Positions 7,333 to 16,167 of a stretch of DNA of 64,000 nt are shown here, in pieces. This DNA comes from Asticcacaulis sp. GTDB lineage: Bacteria > Pseudomonadota > Alphaproteobacteria > Caulobacterales > Caulobacteraceae. The DNA is taken from the NCBI GenBank assembly GCA_024707255.1, contig JANQAC010000002.1, forward strand, positions 1,110,001 to 1,174,000, given 5' to 3'. Within the stretch, counting starts at the first letter, position 1, and each line of letters begins with the position of its first letter. The notes under the pieces were generated by a model, which saw nothing but the letters and a program-made list of their open reading frames with translations, did no database searches and was not told the DNA's origin. The translations under genes and the position numbers were made by a program.

Positions 7333-9591
7333 ATGAAATCCGCCCGTCTGTCCGCGATTCTTTTCGGATCGCTCCTGATGACCACCACGATGATGACGGG
7401 AGCCGCCATGGCCGATACGTCCGCCGCTGTTGCTCAGCAAATCGCCCTCACGCCTGAGCGCGCTTTTGCCGATCCGGCCCTGTCTGGACCGAGTGCCGTA
7501 GGCGTCAAGCTGTCACCGGATGGCACGCTCCTGACCTTCCTCAAGCCGAAGGAGAAGGACCACAATATCCAGGATCTGTGGGCCGTGCCGGTAAAGGGCG
7601 GCGAGCCCTATCTGCTGGTCGATGCCGACAGCCTGACCTCATCCGACAAGACGCTTTCCGAAGCCGAAAAGTCGCGCCGCGAACGGATGCGAGTCTCGGC
7701 GCGTGGTGTTGTGGCTTATGAATGGTCCGAAAACAGCCAGTCGATCCTGCTGCCGCTCGATGGTGATGTCTATATGGTTGATCGCGCCACGAAAAAGGTG
7801 ACGCGCCTGACCGATACCGCCGGCGACGAGGTTGATGCCAAGCTAACGCCGGATGGCAAGGGCATTTCGTATGTGCGTGACCAAACGCTCTACCTCAAGG
7901 ATTTGGCGTCGGGCACGGAAACCGCGCTGACGCCGAAAGGTGAGGGGACAACCACCTACGCCACAGCGGAATTTATCGCCGAGGAAGAACTGGACCGCCA
8001 CACCGGTTACTGGTGGAGCCCGAAATCGACCCAGGTCGTTTACCAGAAGACCGACGAGAGCGGCGTCGATATCGCCCAGCGCGTCGAAATCGGTGGCGAG
8101 GGCATCAAGATCATCGATCAGCGCTATCCCTTCGCCGGCAAGCCCAATGCGGTCGTTGAGCTGTATATCAAGACGATTGGCGGCGGTGATGTAAAGGTCG
8201 ATCTCGGCAGTAATCCGGATATCTACCTGGCGCGTGTCAACTGGGCGAAGGACGGCAAGTCGTTCTACGTTCAGCGCCTCAGCCGAGACCAGAAGACCCT
8301 GGACCTGCTTCAGGTTGATCCGGCTACTGGCGGTTCAAAAGTGATCCTGTCGGAAACCTCCGATACCTGGGTCGAACTGCATGATGACTTCCGTTTGCTG
8401 GCCGATGGCAGCTTCATCTGGTCGTCCGAGCGCGATGGCAATAAGCATTTCTACTACTATGGCGCTGATGGAAAACTGATCCGCCAGGTGACGCATGGCG
8501 ACTGGCCGGTCGACAAACTGGCTGATCTCAATGAGAAGACCGGCGAACTGTACTTCACCGCCTCCAAGGATACGCCGATCGAACACGGCCTCTATAAGGT
8601 CAATTTCAAAAAGCCGGGCGAACCCGTCGCCCTGACGAAATCCGGTGGCTGGTGGACGGCCGATGTCTCCGGCGGCGGCGCGGCCTTTATCGGCGGCTAT
8701 TCCGATCCGCAAACCCCGCCGCAGACCGCGCTCTATGACGGCACGGGCAAGCGCCTGCGCTGGATCGAGGAAAACAAGCTCGACGCCAGCCATCCGTATG
8801 CGCCCTACAAAGACGAATACAGCCAGCCGGAATTTGGCGAACTGACCGCCACCGATGGCGAAAAGCTGGAATATTCCATCCTCAAGCCAAAGGGGTTCGA
8901 TCCGGCGAAAAAATATCCGGTCATCGTCTCCATCTATGGCGGCCCGGCCTCGAAGACGGTAAAAAAGACATGGGTCACGCCGGCCACGCGGCTGTGGCAA
9001 GAGGCCGGCTATGTCGTCTTCTCGCTCGATAACCGCGGCACGCCCGGTCGCAGCGTCAAGTTCGGCCGCTCGATCTATAAGCAATTCGGCGGACCGGATA
9101 TCGACGACCAGATCATGGGCGCCAACTGGCTGAAGACTTTGCCCTATGTCGATGGTGATCATATCGGCATCATGGGCTGGTCGCAGGGCGGTTTCGTCAC
9201 CCTGATGGCGCTGACGGCCAAGGATACCCCCTTTGCCGCCGGCAATGCCGGCGCGCCGCCGACCCAGTGGGAACTGTACGACACGGCCTATACTGAGCGT
9301 TACATGTCGACGCCGCAGGACAATCCGGATGGCTATGCCAAGTCCGACGTGCTCAACCGTCTTGATAACCTAAAGCCTGGTTCACTGTTACTGATGCAGG
9401 GTATGTCGGATGATAACGTCCAGTTGTCCAACTCGACTCGGGTGATGGCCGCCCTGCAAAAGGCCGGCGTGCCGTTTGAACTGATGCTCTATCCGGGCGA
9501 GCGCCACGGCCTGAAAGGTAACGAACGCAACCTGCAAAAATTCCGGCTCCAGCTCGATTTCTTCAATCGCAAGCTCAAGCCGAATGGGTAA
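7333..9591 (+). CDS. S9 family dipeptidyl-peptidase IV-type serine peptidase, exported
   Basis: 752 residues from ATG at 7333. A signal peptide (MKSARLSAILFGSLLMTTTMMTGAAMA) directs it to the periplasm. A beta-propeller occupies about residues 60-490, including the substrate-N-terminus Glu pair in AEEELDRHTGYWW. The C-terminal alpha/beta hydrolase has GWSQGG (Ser617), SDDNV (Asp693/694) and ERHG (His725), a complete triad in the S9B spacing. It should remove X-Pro or X-Ala dipeptides from peptide N-termini, probably for peptide scavenging. It has its own terminator downstream. Confidence 0.93.
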   Translation: MKSARLSAILFGSLLMTTTMMTGAAMADTSAAVAQQIALTPERAFADPALSGPSAVGVKLSPDGTLLTFLKPKEKDHNIQDLWAVPVKGGEPYLLVDADSLTSSDKTLSEAEKSRRERMRVSARGVVAYEWSENSQSILLPLDGDVYMVDRATKKVTRLTDTAGDEVDAKLTPDGKGISYVRDQTLYLKDLASGTETALTPKGEGTTTYATAEFIAEEELDRHTGYWWSPKSTQVVYQKTDESGVDIAQRVEIGGEGIKIIDQRYPFAGKPNAVVELYIKTIGGGDVKVDLGSNPDIYLARVNWAKDGKSFYVQRLSRDQKTLDLLQVDPATGGSKVILSETSDTWVELHDDFRLLADGSFIWSSERDGNKHFYYYGADGKLIRQVTHGDWPVDKLADLNEKTGELYFTASKDTPIEHGLYKVNFKKPGEPVALTKSGGWWTADVSGGGAAFIGGYSDPQTPPQTALYDGTGKRLRWIEENKLDASHPYAPYKDEYSQPEFGELTATDGEKLEYSILKPKGFDPAKKYPVIVSIYGGPASKTVKKTWVTPATRLWQEAGYVVFSLDNRGTPGRSVKFGRSIYKQFGGPDIDDQIMGANWLKTLPYVDGDHIGIMGWSQGGFVTLMALTAKDTPFAAGNAGAPPTQWELYDTAYTERYMSTPQDNPDGYAKSDVLNRLDNLKPGSLLLMQGMSDDNVQLSNSTRVMAALQKAGVPFELMLYPGERHGLKGNERNLQKFRLQLDFFNRKLKPNG

Positions 9592-9597
9592 CGGAAA

Positions 9598-9624
9598 GGG
9601 CCGGGGAAAACCGCCGGCCCTTTT
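9598..9624 (+). terminator. Intrinsic terminator after the DPP-IV gene
   Basis: GGGCCGG pairs with CCGGCCC around a GGAAAACCG loop and is followed by TTTT, 7 bases after the stop codon. Confidence 0.75.
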
Positions 9625-9721
9625 CTGTTTGATTACAAACGCTTCATGACAGCTAATTAAGTTGTCTGCGACGTGCCTTGTGTCCAAAATGTGTTCTACA
9701 CCCTTTCAAAGGACATCGATC

Positions 9722-10552
9722 ATGAAAACCTTCGCCCTGAATTCCGCCGTATCCATTTGTGCCCTCATGGCCGCCGCCGGCGCCTCGGCCCATACCGAGG
9801 TTGAACTGAAGAATATCGCCGCTCGTGTAGTGGTCACGCCGGAAAACCGCCCTGATGTCGAACTGAAGGTAGCCTATGGCAATGCCAAGGTGCCGGTGAT
9901 CATGGTCTCGACCAAGGGCAATACCCTGGTGGCCGATGGCAAGCTGCGCGGCCGCCATCTGAACTGCAAGGCCGGTGGCGTTGATATCGGCGGCATGGGA
10001 TCAGTGGCCAGTGCCGACCTGCCGATCGTCTATATCAAGGTGCCGATGGATGCCGGGGTTTCGGCCGGCGGCGCCACCTACGGCAAGCTCGGCGCCAGCC
10101 AGTCGCTGGAATTCAGCGAAGGCGGTTGCGGCAACTGGCAGCTTGGGGATGTGGCCGGCAAGGCCGAGATCAATATCGGTGGCTCGGGCGATGTGTCCCT
10201 GACACGCAGCGCTGATGCGGCGGTTAATATCGGCGGGTCCGGCAATTTCGCCGCTACCTCGGTCAATGCCATCGAGGCCAATATTGGCGGCAATGGCGAT
10301 ATTCTCGTCAATCAGGTCAGCGGCCCGGTCGAGGTCAATATCGGCGGTTCGGGCAATGTGAAGCTCGATAGCGGCGTGGCGTCGAAAATGGAGGTCAATA
10401 TCGCCGGATCGGGTGATGTGCGCTTCGGTGGCGAGGCCAAGTCCCTGGAAGTGAATATCGTCGGTTCCGGCGATGTGCGCGTCAAGACGGTCTCCGGGAA
10501 TATCAGCAAATCCGTCATGGGTTCGGGTAATGTGATCGTAGGGGCATTTTAG
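9722..10552 (+). CDS. Exported GIN-domain (DUF2807) beta-helix protein
   Basis: 276 residues from ATG at 9722. The signal peptide MKTFALNSAVSICALMAAAGASA ends before HTEVELKNIAARVVV. From about residue 135 it holds at least six copies of a strand repeat of the type V-N-I-G-G-S-G-[DN]-V, spaced roughly 18-25 residues, ending VMGSGNVIVGAF at the extreme C-terminus. This is the GIN/DUF2807 fold, a right-handed beta-helix found in periplasmic or surface proteins, often near anti-sigma factors. No enzyme motif. It stands alone between two terminator-like hairpins. Confidence 0.85.
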   Translation: MKTFALNSAVSICALMAAAGASAHTEVELKNIAARVVVTPENRPDVELKVAYGNAKVPVIMVSTKGNTLVADGKLRGRHLNCKAGGVDIGGMGSVASADLPIVYIKVPMDAGVSAGGATYGKLGASQSLEFSEGGCGNWQLGDVAGKAEINIGGSGDVSLTRSADAAVNIGGSGNFAATSVNAIEANIGGNGDILVNQVSGPVEVNIGGSGNVKLDSGVASKMEVNIAGSGDVRFGGEAKSLEVNIVGSGDVRVKTVSGNISKSVMGSGNVIVGAF

Positions 10553-10704
10553 CGCTCAGGCGCCGCGAGGCTCGCCGCATCATATTACGTTTTTTTGGGG
10601 CGGTGGGCACTTGCCCTTGCCAAGGCTGAAGCCTTGGAAATTCTTTAAACTCAACTCCCACGGTTTAGACCTTTACAGGGTTAAGCCTTGTGTTAACGAT
10701 TAAC

Positions 10705-10733
10705 GGCCCGGTCAGCATCAAGCTGGCCGGGCC
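10705..10733 (+). terminator. Hairpin before the transglutaminase gene
   Basis: GGCCCGGTCAGC pairs with GCTGGCCGGGCC (one G-T) across ATCAA. The following TGATTTAT is only moderately T-rich, so this may be a weak terminator for the GIN gene or a leader structure of the next gene, whose GTG lies 29 bases on. Confidence 0.5.
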
Positions 10734-10762
10734 TGATTTATCGGCGTTTGTTGGGGGGAAAC

Positions 10763-12757
10763 GTGTACGAGGAAGAGGTCAGGCGGCATATCCGTTTCGC
10801 GCCGGAACCCGACTGGGTGAAGGTGCAGCCGTTCCGGCGGCCGACTGCTCTTGACCAATCCAAAGCGCCCTATGGTTTCTACACATGGCTGGTCGATGAC
10901 CAGTCGAAGCTCGATATCCGGCCGTCGCGGTATAACCGCACAATCGAAGAAGTGGTCAATCTGTCGTCATTGAGCTACCTGGCCAATGTCACCCTGCCGT
11001 TCAATCCCTATTATGACGACCTGACCATCCACCATATCCGCATCCTGCGCGGCGAGGAGGTCATCGAGGTCGATGTCCAGTCGCGCTACATTGTCATGCG
11101 CCGCGAACGCAGTTTCGAGCGCCTGGTGCTGGATGGGCGCTGGACCCTGGCTATTACCCTGCCGGATGTGCGGGTAGGGGACATCATAGATACCGCCATG
11201 ACCCTGACCGGTGATCCGGCCTGTTTCCAGGGGGAGTTCTCCGTCCCGGTCATGTTGCAGAATGTTATCTACTGGGACAGGCGTCATGCCCGCCTGCTGG
11301 TGCCGCCGGAGCGCCAGATGTACATGCAGCCGTTTCCGCTGGGCTGGACAGAGCCGAAGGTCAGCAAGCTCGATGACGGTTACAGCGAAATCCTGTTCGA
11401 GGCCGACCACGTCCGTGAATGCGACTATGAGGACGACGCGCCGGGCTGGGTCATGCCTGTGCGCGGCGCTTATGCCTCCAGTATCGATAACTGGCCGCGG
11501 GTCGCCGATATCATGCGTGCCGGCTTCGAGGGCGATGACGATTATCCGGAGGGGCTGCTTGAGGTCATCCGGCAGATTGAAACCGACCACGAAGAGACGA
11601 AGGACCGTATCGTCGCTGCCGTGCGCTGGGTGCAGGAAAGCATCCGCTATTTTGCGTTTTCGTTCGGCGAGGGCGGCTTTGTACCGCGCAGCCTGAAGGA
11701 CATTTTCGCCGACCGCATCGGTGACTGCAAGGATGTCTCCAAGATGATCGCGGCCATGCTGACGCAGATGGGCGTGGAAAGCTGGCCGGCTTTGGTCGAC
11801 ACGAAGCGCGGTTTCGACCTGATCAATACCCAACCGCGCCTGGGCTCCTTCAACCACTGCATCTCCATGTGCGTGCATGACGGGCGCCTGTACTGGTTCG
11901 AGGGTACGTCTGATGTCGCGCAGGGCGGTGACCTCGATCACATGGCGCAGAACGATCTCGGTTATGCCCTGATCCTCAAGCCGGGCGGCGACCTGGTCCG
12001 CATGATGGAAAAGACGCCTGGGCTTGATTACGAGGTGCGGGAAGTCATCCACCTGCCCGATAAAAAGGGGCAGGAGACCCTGATCGAGATTGACTACATC
12101 TATCGCGGGGCGCGGGCCGATGGCGTGCGGCGCGAACTGCGCCACCAAAGCCTGACGAGCTATGTCGAGGATCGCTGCGCCCTGTTCAGCTATATCTATG
12201 GCATGAACATGTGTGCTATTCCGCAGATGGTCGATGATCGCCGGCTGAACGAGATCACCATCACCACCCTGGTGACGACGGATAATCCCTGGCACACAAA
12301 TGGCGAGGCCAGGGTCTTCTTCAGCCCGGAATCGGGTTTTGATTATGTGCTGGAAGAACCGGAAGGCCGTCGGCGGTTCCCGTTCGATATCGGCGATGTA
12401 CGCGAAGGGCGGATCACCACCCTGATCAAAACGGCCCTGCCTCTGACCTGGCCGGACAAAGCCAAAATATGGGATTTCGGCGGCTTACGCCTCAGCTTCA
12501 CGCCGCGCCAGACGGCGGAAGGCTATGAGGCGGTGCGGGACTACACCGTCCTGCGGCCCTGGTTGTCGGCCGATGAAAAGATGGCCCTGGATAGGGCCTA
12601 TACGGAGATCGGCACCTATGACCGCATGAGCATCTGCGTGCCGCCGAAACCGGTGGCGACGTGGCGATCGGGTTTGCTGACGCGCGTGGCCATCTGGATG
12701 GGGATGCCGCTGATGGGAGGGCTGGTATGGCTGGCAACCAAGCTGCTGCACCAATAA
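10763..12757 (+). CDS. DUF3857 / transglutaminase-like protein
   Basis: 664 residues from GTG at 10763, preceded by GGGGGG 4 bases away. The N-terminal about 250 residues form a DUF3857 domain (PSRYNRTIEEVVNLSSLSYL and a YDDLTIHHIRILRG strand region). A transglutaminase-like core follows with Cys322 in GDCKDVS, His365 in FNHCIS and Asp384 in FEGTSD, a complete papain-like triad. A single C-terminal hydrophobic segment (VAIWMGMPLMGGLVWLATKLL) could anchor it. No signal peptide is seen. Substrate unknown; such proteins often act in envelope or peptide processing. Confidence 0.85.
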   Translation: MYEEEVRRHIRFAPEPDWVKVQPFRRPTALDQSKAPYGFYTWLVDDQSKLDIRPSRYNRTIEEVVNLSSLSYLANVTLPFNPYYDDLTIHHIRILRGEEVIEVDVQSRYIVMRRERSFERLVLDGRWTLAITLPDVRVGDIIDTAMTLTGDPACFQGEFSVPVMLQNVIYWDRRHARLLVPPERQMYMQPFPLGWTEPKVSKLDDGYSEILFEADHVRECDYEDDAPGWVMPVRGAYASSIDNWPRVADIMRAGFEGDDDYPEGLLEVIRQIETDHEETKDRIVAAVRWVQESIRYFAFSFGEGGFVPRSLKDIFADRIGDCKDVSKMIAAMLTQMGVESWPALVDTKRGFDLINTQPRLGSFNHCISMCVHDGRLYWFEGTSDVAQGGDLDHMAQNDLGYALILKPGGDLVRMMEKTPGLDYEVREVIHLPDKKGQETLIEIDYIYRGARADGVRRELRHQSLTSYVEDRCALFSYIYGMNMCAIPQMVDDRRLNEITITTLVTTDNPWHTNGEARVFFSPESGFDYVLEEPEGRRRFPFDIGDVREGRITTLIKTALPLTWPDKAKIWDFGGLRLSFTPRQTAEGYEAVRDYTVLRPWLSADEKMALDRAYTEIGTYDRMSICVPPKPVATWRSGLLTRVAIWMGMPLMGGLVWLATKLLHQ

Positions 12758-12760
12758 CTT

Positions 12761-12822
12761 GAACCACGAATAGACACGAATGAGCGCTAATATTGACGTC
12801 TATTCATGTTCATTCGTGGTTC
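12761..12822. repeat. Intergenic inverted repeat with ACGAAT motifs
   Basis: GAACCACGAATAGACACGAAT reads into an imperfect inverted copy ending ATTCGTGGTTC, so the 62 bases can fold into one long hairpin. The arms contain the short direct motif CACGAAT twice. A similar but not identical architecture with CACGGAT motifs occurs at 52805-53001. It probably belongs to a dispersed non-coding repeat family. Confidence 0.55.
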
Positions 12823-12951
12823 CGTTGCGCAAAGTGTGTTGGAAACAGACAGAATTTCACAGATTGCCTGTTGCACGTTCCGTCATCCGCTGATAAACCG
12901 CACGCCTCCCATGGGCATGTACGGATTCTCCGTACTGTCCCTGAGAACTGC

Positions 12952-13027
12952 AGGGGTGTAGTTCAGCTGGTAGAGCGTCGGTCTCCAAAACCGGATGTCG
13001 TGGGTTCGAATCCCTCCGCCCCTGCCA
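12952..13027 (+). tRNA. tRNA-Trp (CCA)
   Basis: Acceptor AGGGGTG pairs with CGCCCCT (one G-T-type wobble). The anticodon loop TCTCCAAAA gives anticodon CCA. The T arm is GTGGGTTCGAATCCCTC, and CCA is encoded at 13025-13027. It lies 99 bases before secE, the standard tRNA-Trp/secE/nusG order. Confidence 0.95.
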
Positions 13028-13126
13028 CTTTCTCTTTTCAAAGGCTTGAAACCTGGGTTTCTAGCCTCATTTTTGTTGTTCGGAAGCCGCGATCCGCGGC
13101 GCTCACATTGAATAGGCGTTTTGACG

Positions 13127-13444
13127 GTGAAGAAACCTGAGACGAAGACCAAGACCGTTGAGCCGGGCCGCAAGGTCGCCATTGGCAAGATAAACGTTGC
13201 GCAGGCGCCAGCTGGCGCCGCCGCCGTTGAAAAAGCGCCGAAAAAGCCGTTCAATCCGACGAAGTTCTTCAAGGAAGTCCAGATCGAAGCCAAGCGCATC
13301 ACCTGGACGACCCGCAAGGAAGTCTGGATTACCACGGTCATGGTGCTGATAATGGTTGTCCTGGCCGGTGTCTTCTTCTTTGTGGTTGACGGCGGCATTG
13401 GCTTCCTGACCAACTACGTCACTAAAATCGGCCTGCAAGGATAA
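13127..13444 (+). CDS. secE: Preprotein translocase subunit SecE
   Basis: Small essential subunit of the SecYEG channel. About 105 residues: a Lys/Thr/Pro-rich N-terminal tail of about 45 residues, then FNPTKFFKEVQIEAKRITWTTRKEVW (the amphipathic helix with the conserved Lys/Trp) and one membrane segment (VMVLIMVVLAGVFFFVVDGG). Single-TM SecE is usual outside the enterobacteria. I chose GTG at 13127; TTG at 13121 would add two residues. It is 5 bases from nusG. Confidence 0.93.
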   Translation: MKKPETKTKTVEPGRKVAIGKINVAQAPAGAAAVEKAPKKPFNPTKFFKEVQIEAKRITWTTRKEVWITTVMVLIMVVLAGVFFFVVDGGIGFLTNYVTKIGLQG

Positions 13445-13449
13445 ATTAT

Positions 13450-14025
13450 ATGGCTACCGCTGCACATTCCGAAACGCCGGTTCTCTCCAACCCGAACCAC
13501 AAGTGGTACATCGTCCACGCCTATTCCAATTTCGAGAAGAAGGTGGCCGAAGCCCTGCGTGATCAGGCGAAGTCGCAAGGTCTGGAAGACAAGTTCTCCG
13601 AAATTCTGGTTCCGACCGAGGAAGTGGTTGAGGTCCGCCGTGGCCGCAAATTCAATTCGGAACGCAAGTTTTTCCCCGGCTATGTGCTGGTGAAGATGGA
13701 GCTTTCCGATGAAGCCTATCACCTGGTCAAGAACACGCCGAAGGTGACCGGTTTCCTCGGTTCCGGCTCCAAGCCCATGCCGGTGTCGCAGAAGGAAGTC
13801 GATCGTATCCTCGGCAACTCGGCCGCCGCTGTGGAGCGCCCAATGCCCGTCCTGTCGTTCGATATCGGCGAGAAGGTCAAGATCGTTTCCGGCCACTTCG
13901 CGTCCTTCGATGGCGTTGTGGAATCGGTCGACCAGGAACATGCCCGCCTGCGCGTCTCGGTGTCGATCTTTGGTCGCGCCACACCGGTCGAACTGGAATA
14001 TGCACAGGTCGAAAAGACGGCCTGA
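13450..14025 (+). CDS. nusG: Transcription termination/antitermination factor NusG
   Basis: 191 residues. The NGN domain begins HKWYIVHAYSNFEKKVAEAL and contains VRRGRKFNSERKFFPGYVLV; a linker follows, then a C-terminal KOW domain (GEKVKIVSGHFASFDGVVES). NusG binds the RNA polymerase clamp and links elongation with Rho or the ribosome. It follows secE closely and is ended by a strong terminator, so tRNA-Trp-secE-nusG forms a short unit separated from rplK by nearly 5 kb. Confidence 0.97.
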   Translation: MATAAHSETPVLSNPNHKWYIVHAYSNFEKKVAEALRDQAKSQGLEDKFSEILVPTEEVVEVRRGRKFNSERKFFPGYVLVKMELSDEAYHLVKNTPKVTGFLGSGSKPMPVSQKEVDRILGNSAAAVERPMPVLSFDIGEKVKIVSGHFASFDGVVESVDQEHARLRVSVSIFGRATPVELEYAQVEKTA

Positions 14026-14076
14026 CGGCCTTCGGGGTCGAGAAGACGGCTTAAATTCACTGACAGCTAAATGTCT

Positions 14077-14110
14077 AAAAAGCGCTTCGGTAAGCCGGAG
14101 CGCTTTTTTT
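14077..14110 (+). terminator. Intrinsic terminator after nusG
   Basis: AGCGCTTCGG pairs (one G-T) with CCGGAGCGCT around TAAG, flanked by an A-tract before and seven T after. Confidence 0.88.
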
Positions 14111-14157
14111 GTGTCCGGTGTCTGTGTTATGCCGCGTTCGGCCATATGGGGAAAGGC

Positions 14158-16167
14158 ATGAAGAGGATTATCTGTGCCGTATCTGGCCTGGGCCTGATTA
14201 CCGCCGGTATGGCGCATGGGCAGGTCATGACCGCCTTGCCGGCCGAGATCGAGGTTGTGGTGACCGGGCATGAGGCTGAAACACCTGACCGCGTGACCTA
14301 CGACATCACTCAGGATCCCGAAGCGCACAGTGGTATCATTGCCGATATATTGCGCAAACTGCCCTCAGTCACGCTTTCTCCGAATGGCGCTGTTGCGCTG
14401 CGGGGCGGCGCCGTAACGATCCTGGTTGATGGCAAGGCGCCGCCTGAAGGCAATGCGGTGATCCGAAACCTGCCATCTGGGACGGTTGAACGTATCGAAA
14501 TCATGGCCACGCCTTCGTCGCAATTTGCACCGGCGGGGACGGGCGGCATCATCAACCTCATTACGCGCCGACACCGTCATATGAAGCGCTCCGGTGAGGT
14601 TACCGCTCAGGTCACTACACTGGGGCAGGGGAATGCGTCATTCTCCTCCACGCTGGAAACCGATCGCTGGACAGTGAACAGCCAGTTCTATGCTGATCAT
14701 TTTATTGATCGCAGCGTGCTGTACCTCCACCAGGAAGCGCTCAACGAAAACGCGGACGGCTATGACATCACTGACCGTGAAGATCACGCGCGAGCCGTTT
14801 CCGCCTCGGTAAATGGCCGGCTCAGCGCGGCCTGGAAACTGTCAGACCGCGCCGGACTGACCTTCAAGGGAGAGGCGGGCCGCTATGACTCTGTCAGCCG
14901 CGGTATTACCTATTATCGCGGGTTTGATGACTTCGACGAGCGTTCCGACATCCGCACCAACAGCCGGCACAGTGATGTTCAGGTGCTCTACGATTACACG
15001 GGTGAAGCGCGGGGCGAATATCTCTCCCTGACGGCTGAACATCTGCAGAACCGGAGCCGGACCGCTTCGGCCTATGATCAGGTGGGCGGATATCCTTATG
15101 ACACCCTGTATCGCAGCGAAGGCGCGACGGACCGGGCGCAAGGGGATTACGAGCGCCGGTTCGGATCAGCCCGCCTGACCTTTGGCGCGTCGCTCGACCG
15201 AACGGGCCTGGACCTGCAATCCGGTTCGGAAAGCGCCGAACTGGCAATCGGGCTGGCGGATTATTTCGACGGTTTCTCAGCCAGCCGCACACTTTCAGCC
15301 CTGTATGCCACCTGGCAGATGCCGGTTGGCCCCTGGACGGTTCTGAGCGGCCTGAGAGCAGAAAGGGAGCAGTTGCAGCTGGAGGATACGGGGAAATCCG
15401 ATGTCCTGGCCTGGTATCCGTCCTTTCACGCTGGCCGGGATCTGACTGACAAGGCGCGACTGAAAATCGATTACAGCCGGCGTGTGCTGCGTCCCGACCT
15501 CGGTGAATACGATCCGGTGATCCGATATTTTGGCGCCTTCAAGGCATTTTCGGGAAATCCGGACCTTGAGCCGCAGACAACGGACTCATACGAGATCGGC
15601 TATGCCTATGATGAAAAGGACTTCGGCACTGACGCGACCTTATATTACCGCGAAACGCGCGGCAGCTTTACGGGTTATGCCGAACTGACGGATAACGGCC
15701 TGCTGCTGACCAGTCGCATCAATTCCGGCCGCAGCCGGTCCAGCGGACTCGAACTGACCTGGCGCGGCTCCTTGTCGAAGCGCCTGAGCTATTCCGCCAA
15801 TGGCAATCTGTCCTACACGGAATTCCCGTTCGCCGATGGCGGTACGCACAGCCGGTTCGGCTGGTCCGGCAATGTGCTGCTTGAATATGATGCCGACAAT
15901 GGCGACCAATATCAGCTCAATGCGACGGGGTACGGCCGGGCCCTGACTCTGCAAGGCTATAGCCGCGGCGTTTGCCGCCTTGACGCCAGTTACCAGCACC
16001 CCTTGGATGACAAGCTGTCGCTTGCGGTCAGCGCAACCGATATTTTCAATACGTCGCGGTTCAGCACCATCGTCGACACGCGGGCGCTGAAGACCGTATC
16101 AACAGGCCGGCCGAACCTGCGGACGCTGAAAATCGCGCTGACCTATCGCTTCGGCAGTGGTACTTAA
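14158..16167 (+). CDS. TonB-dependent outer-membrane receptor (small, plug plus barrel)
   Basis: 669 residues from ATG at 14158 with GGGGAAAGG just upstream. Signal peptide [21 protein letters not shown], then a plug region ([57 protein letters not shown]). The rest alternates polar and aromatic strands and ends with the barrel signature [13 protein letters not shown]. It resembles the outer-membrane beta-barrel family (PF14905-like) receptors that lack the long carboxypeptidase-like extension. Ligand unknown. It is convergent with copA (stops overlap by 2 bases), which does not by itself imply a copper role. Confidence 0.87.
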   Translation: MKRIICAVSGLGLITAGMAHGQVMTALPAEIEVVVTGHEAETPDRVTYDITQDPEAHSGIIADILRKLPSVTLSPNGAVALRGGAVTILVDGKAPPEGNAVIRNLPSGTVERIEIMATPSSQFAPAGTGGIINLITRRHRHMKRSGEVTAQVTTLGQGNASFSSTLETDRWTVNSQFYADHFIDRSVLYLHQEALNENADGYDITDREDHARAVSASVNGRLSAAWKLSDRAGLTFKGEAGRYDSVSRGITYYRGFDDFDERSDIRTNSRHSDVQVLYDYTGEARGEYLSLTAEHLQNRSRTASAYDQVGGYPYDTLYRSEGATDRAQGDYERRFGSARLTFGASLDRTGLDLQSGSESAELAIGLADYFDGFSASRTLSALYATWQMPVGPWTVLSGLRAEREQLQLEDTGKSDVLAWYPSFHAGRDLTDKARLKIDYSRRVLRPDLGEYDPVIRYFGAFKAFSGNPDLEPQTTDSYEIGYAYDEKDFGTDATLYYRETRGSFTGYAELTDNGLLLTSRINSGRSRSSGLELTWRGSLSKRLSYSANGNLSYTEFPFADGGTHSRFGWSGNVLLEYDADNGDQYQLNATGYGRALTLQGYSRGVCRLDASYQHPLDDKLSLAVSATDIFNTSRFSTIVDTRALKTVSTGRPNLRTLKIALTYRFGSGT

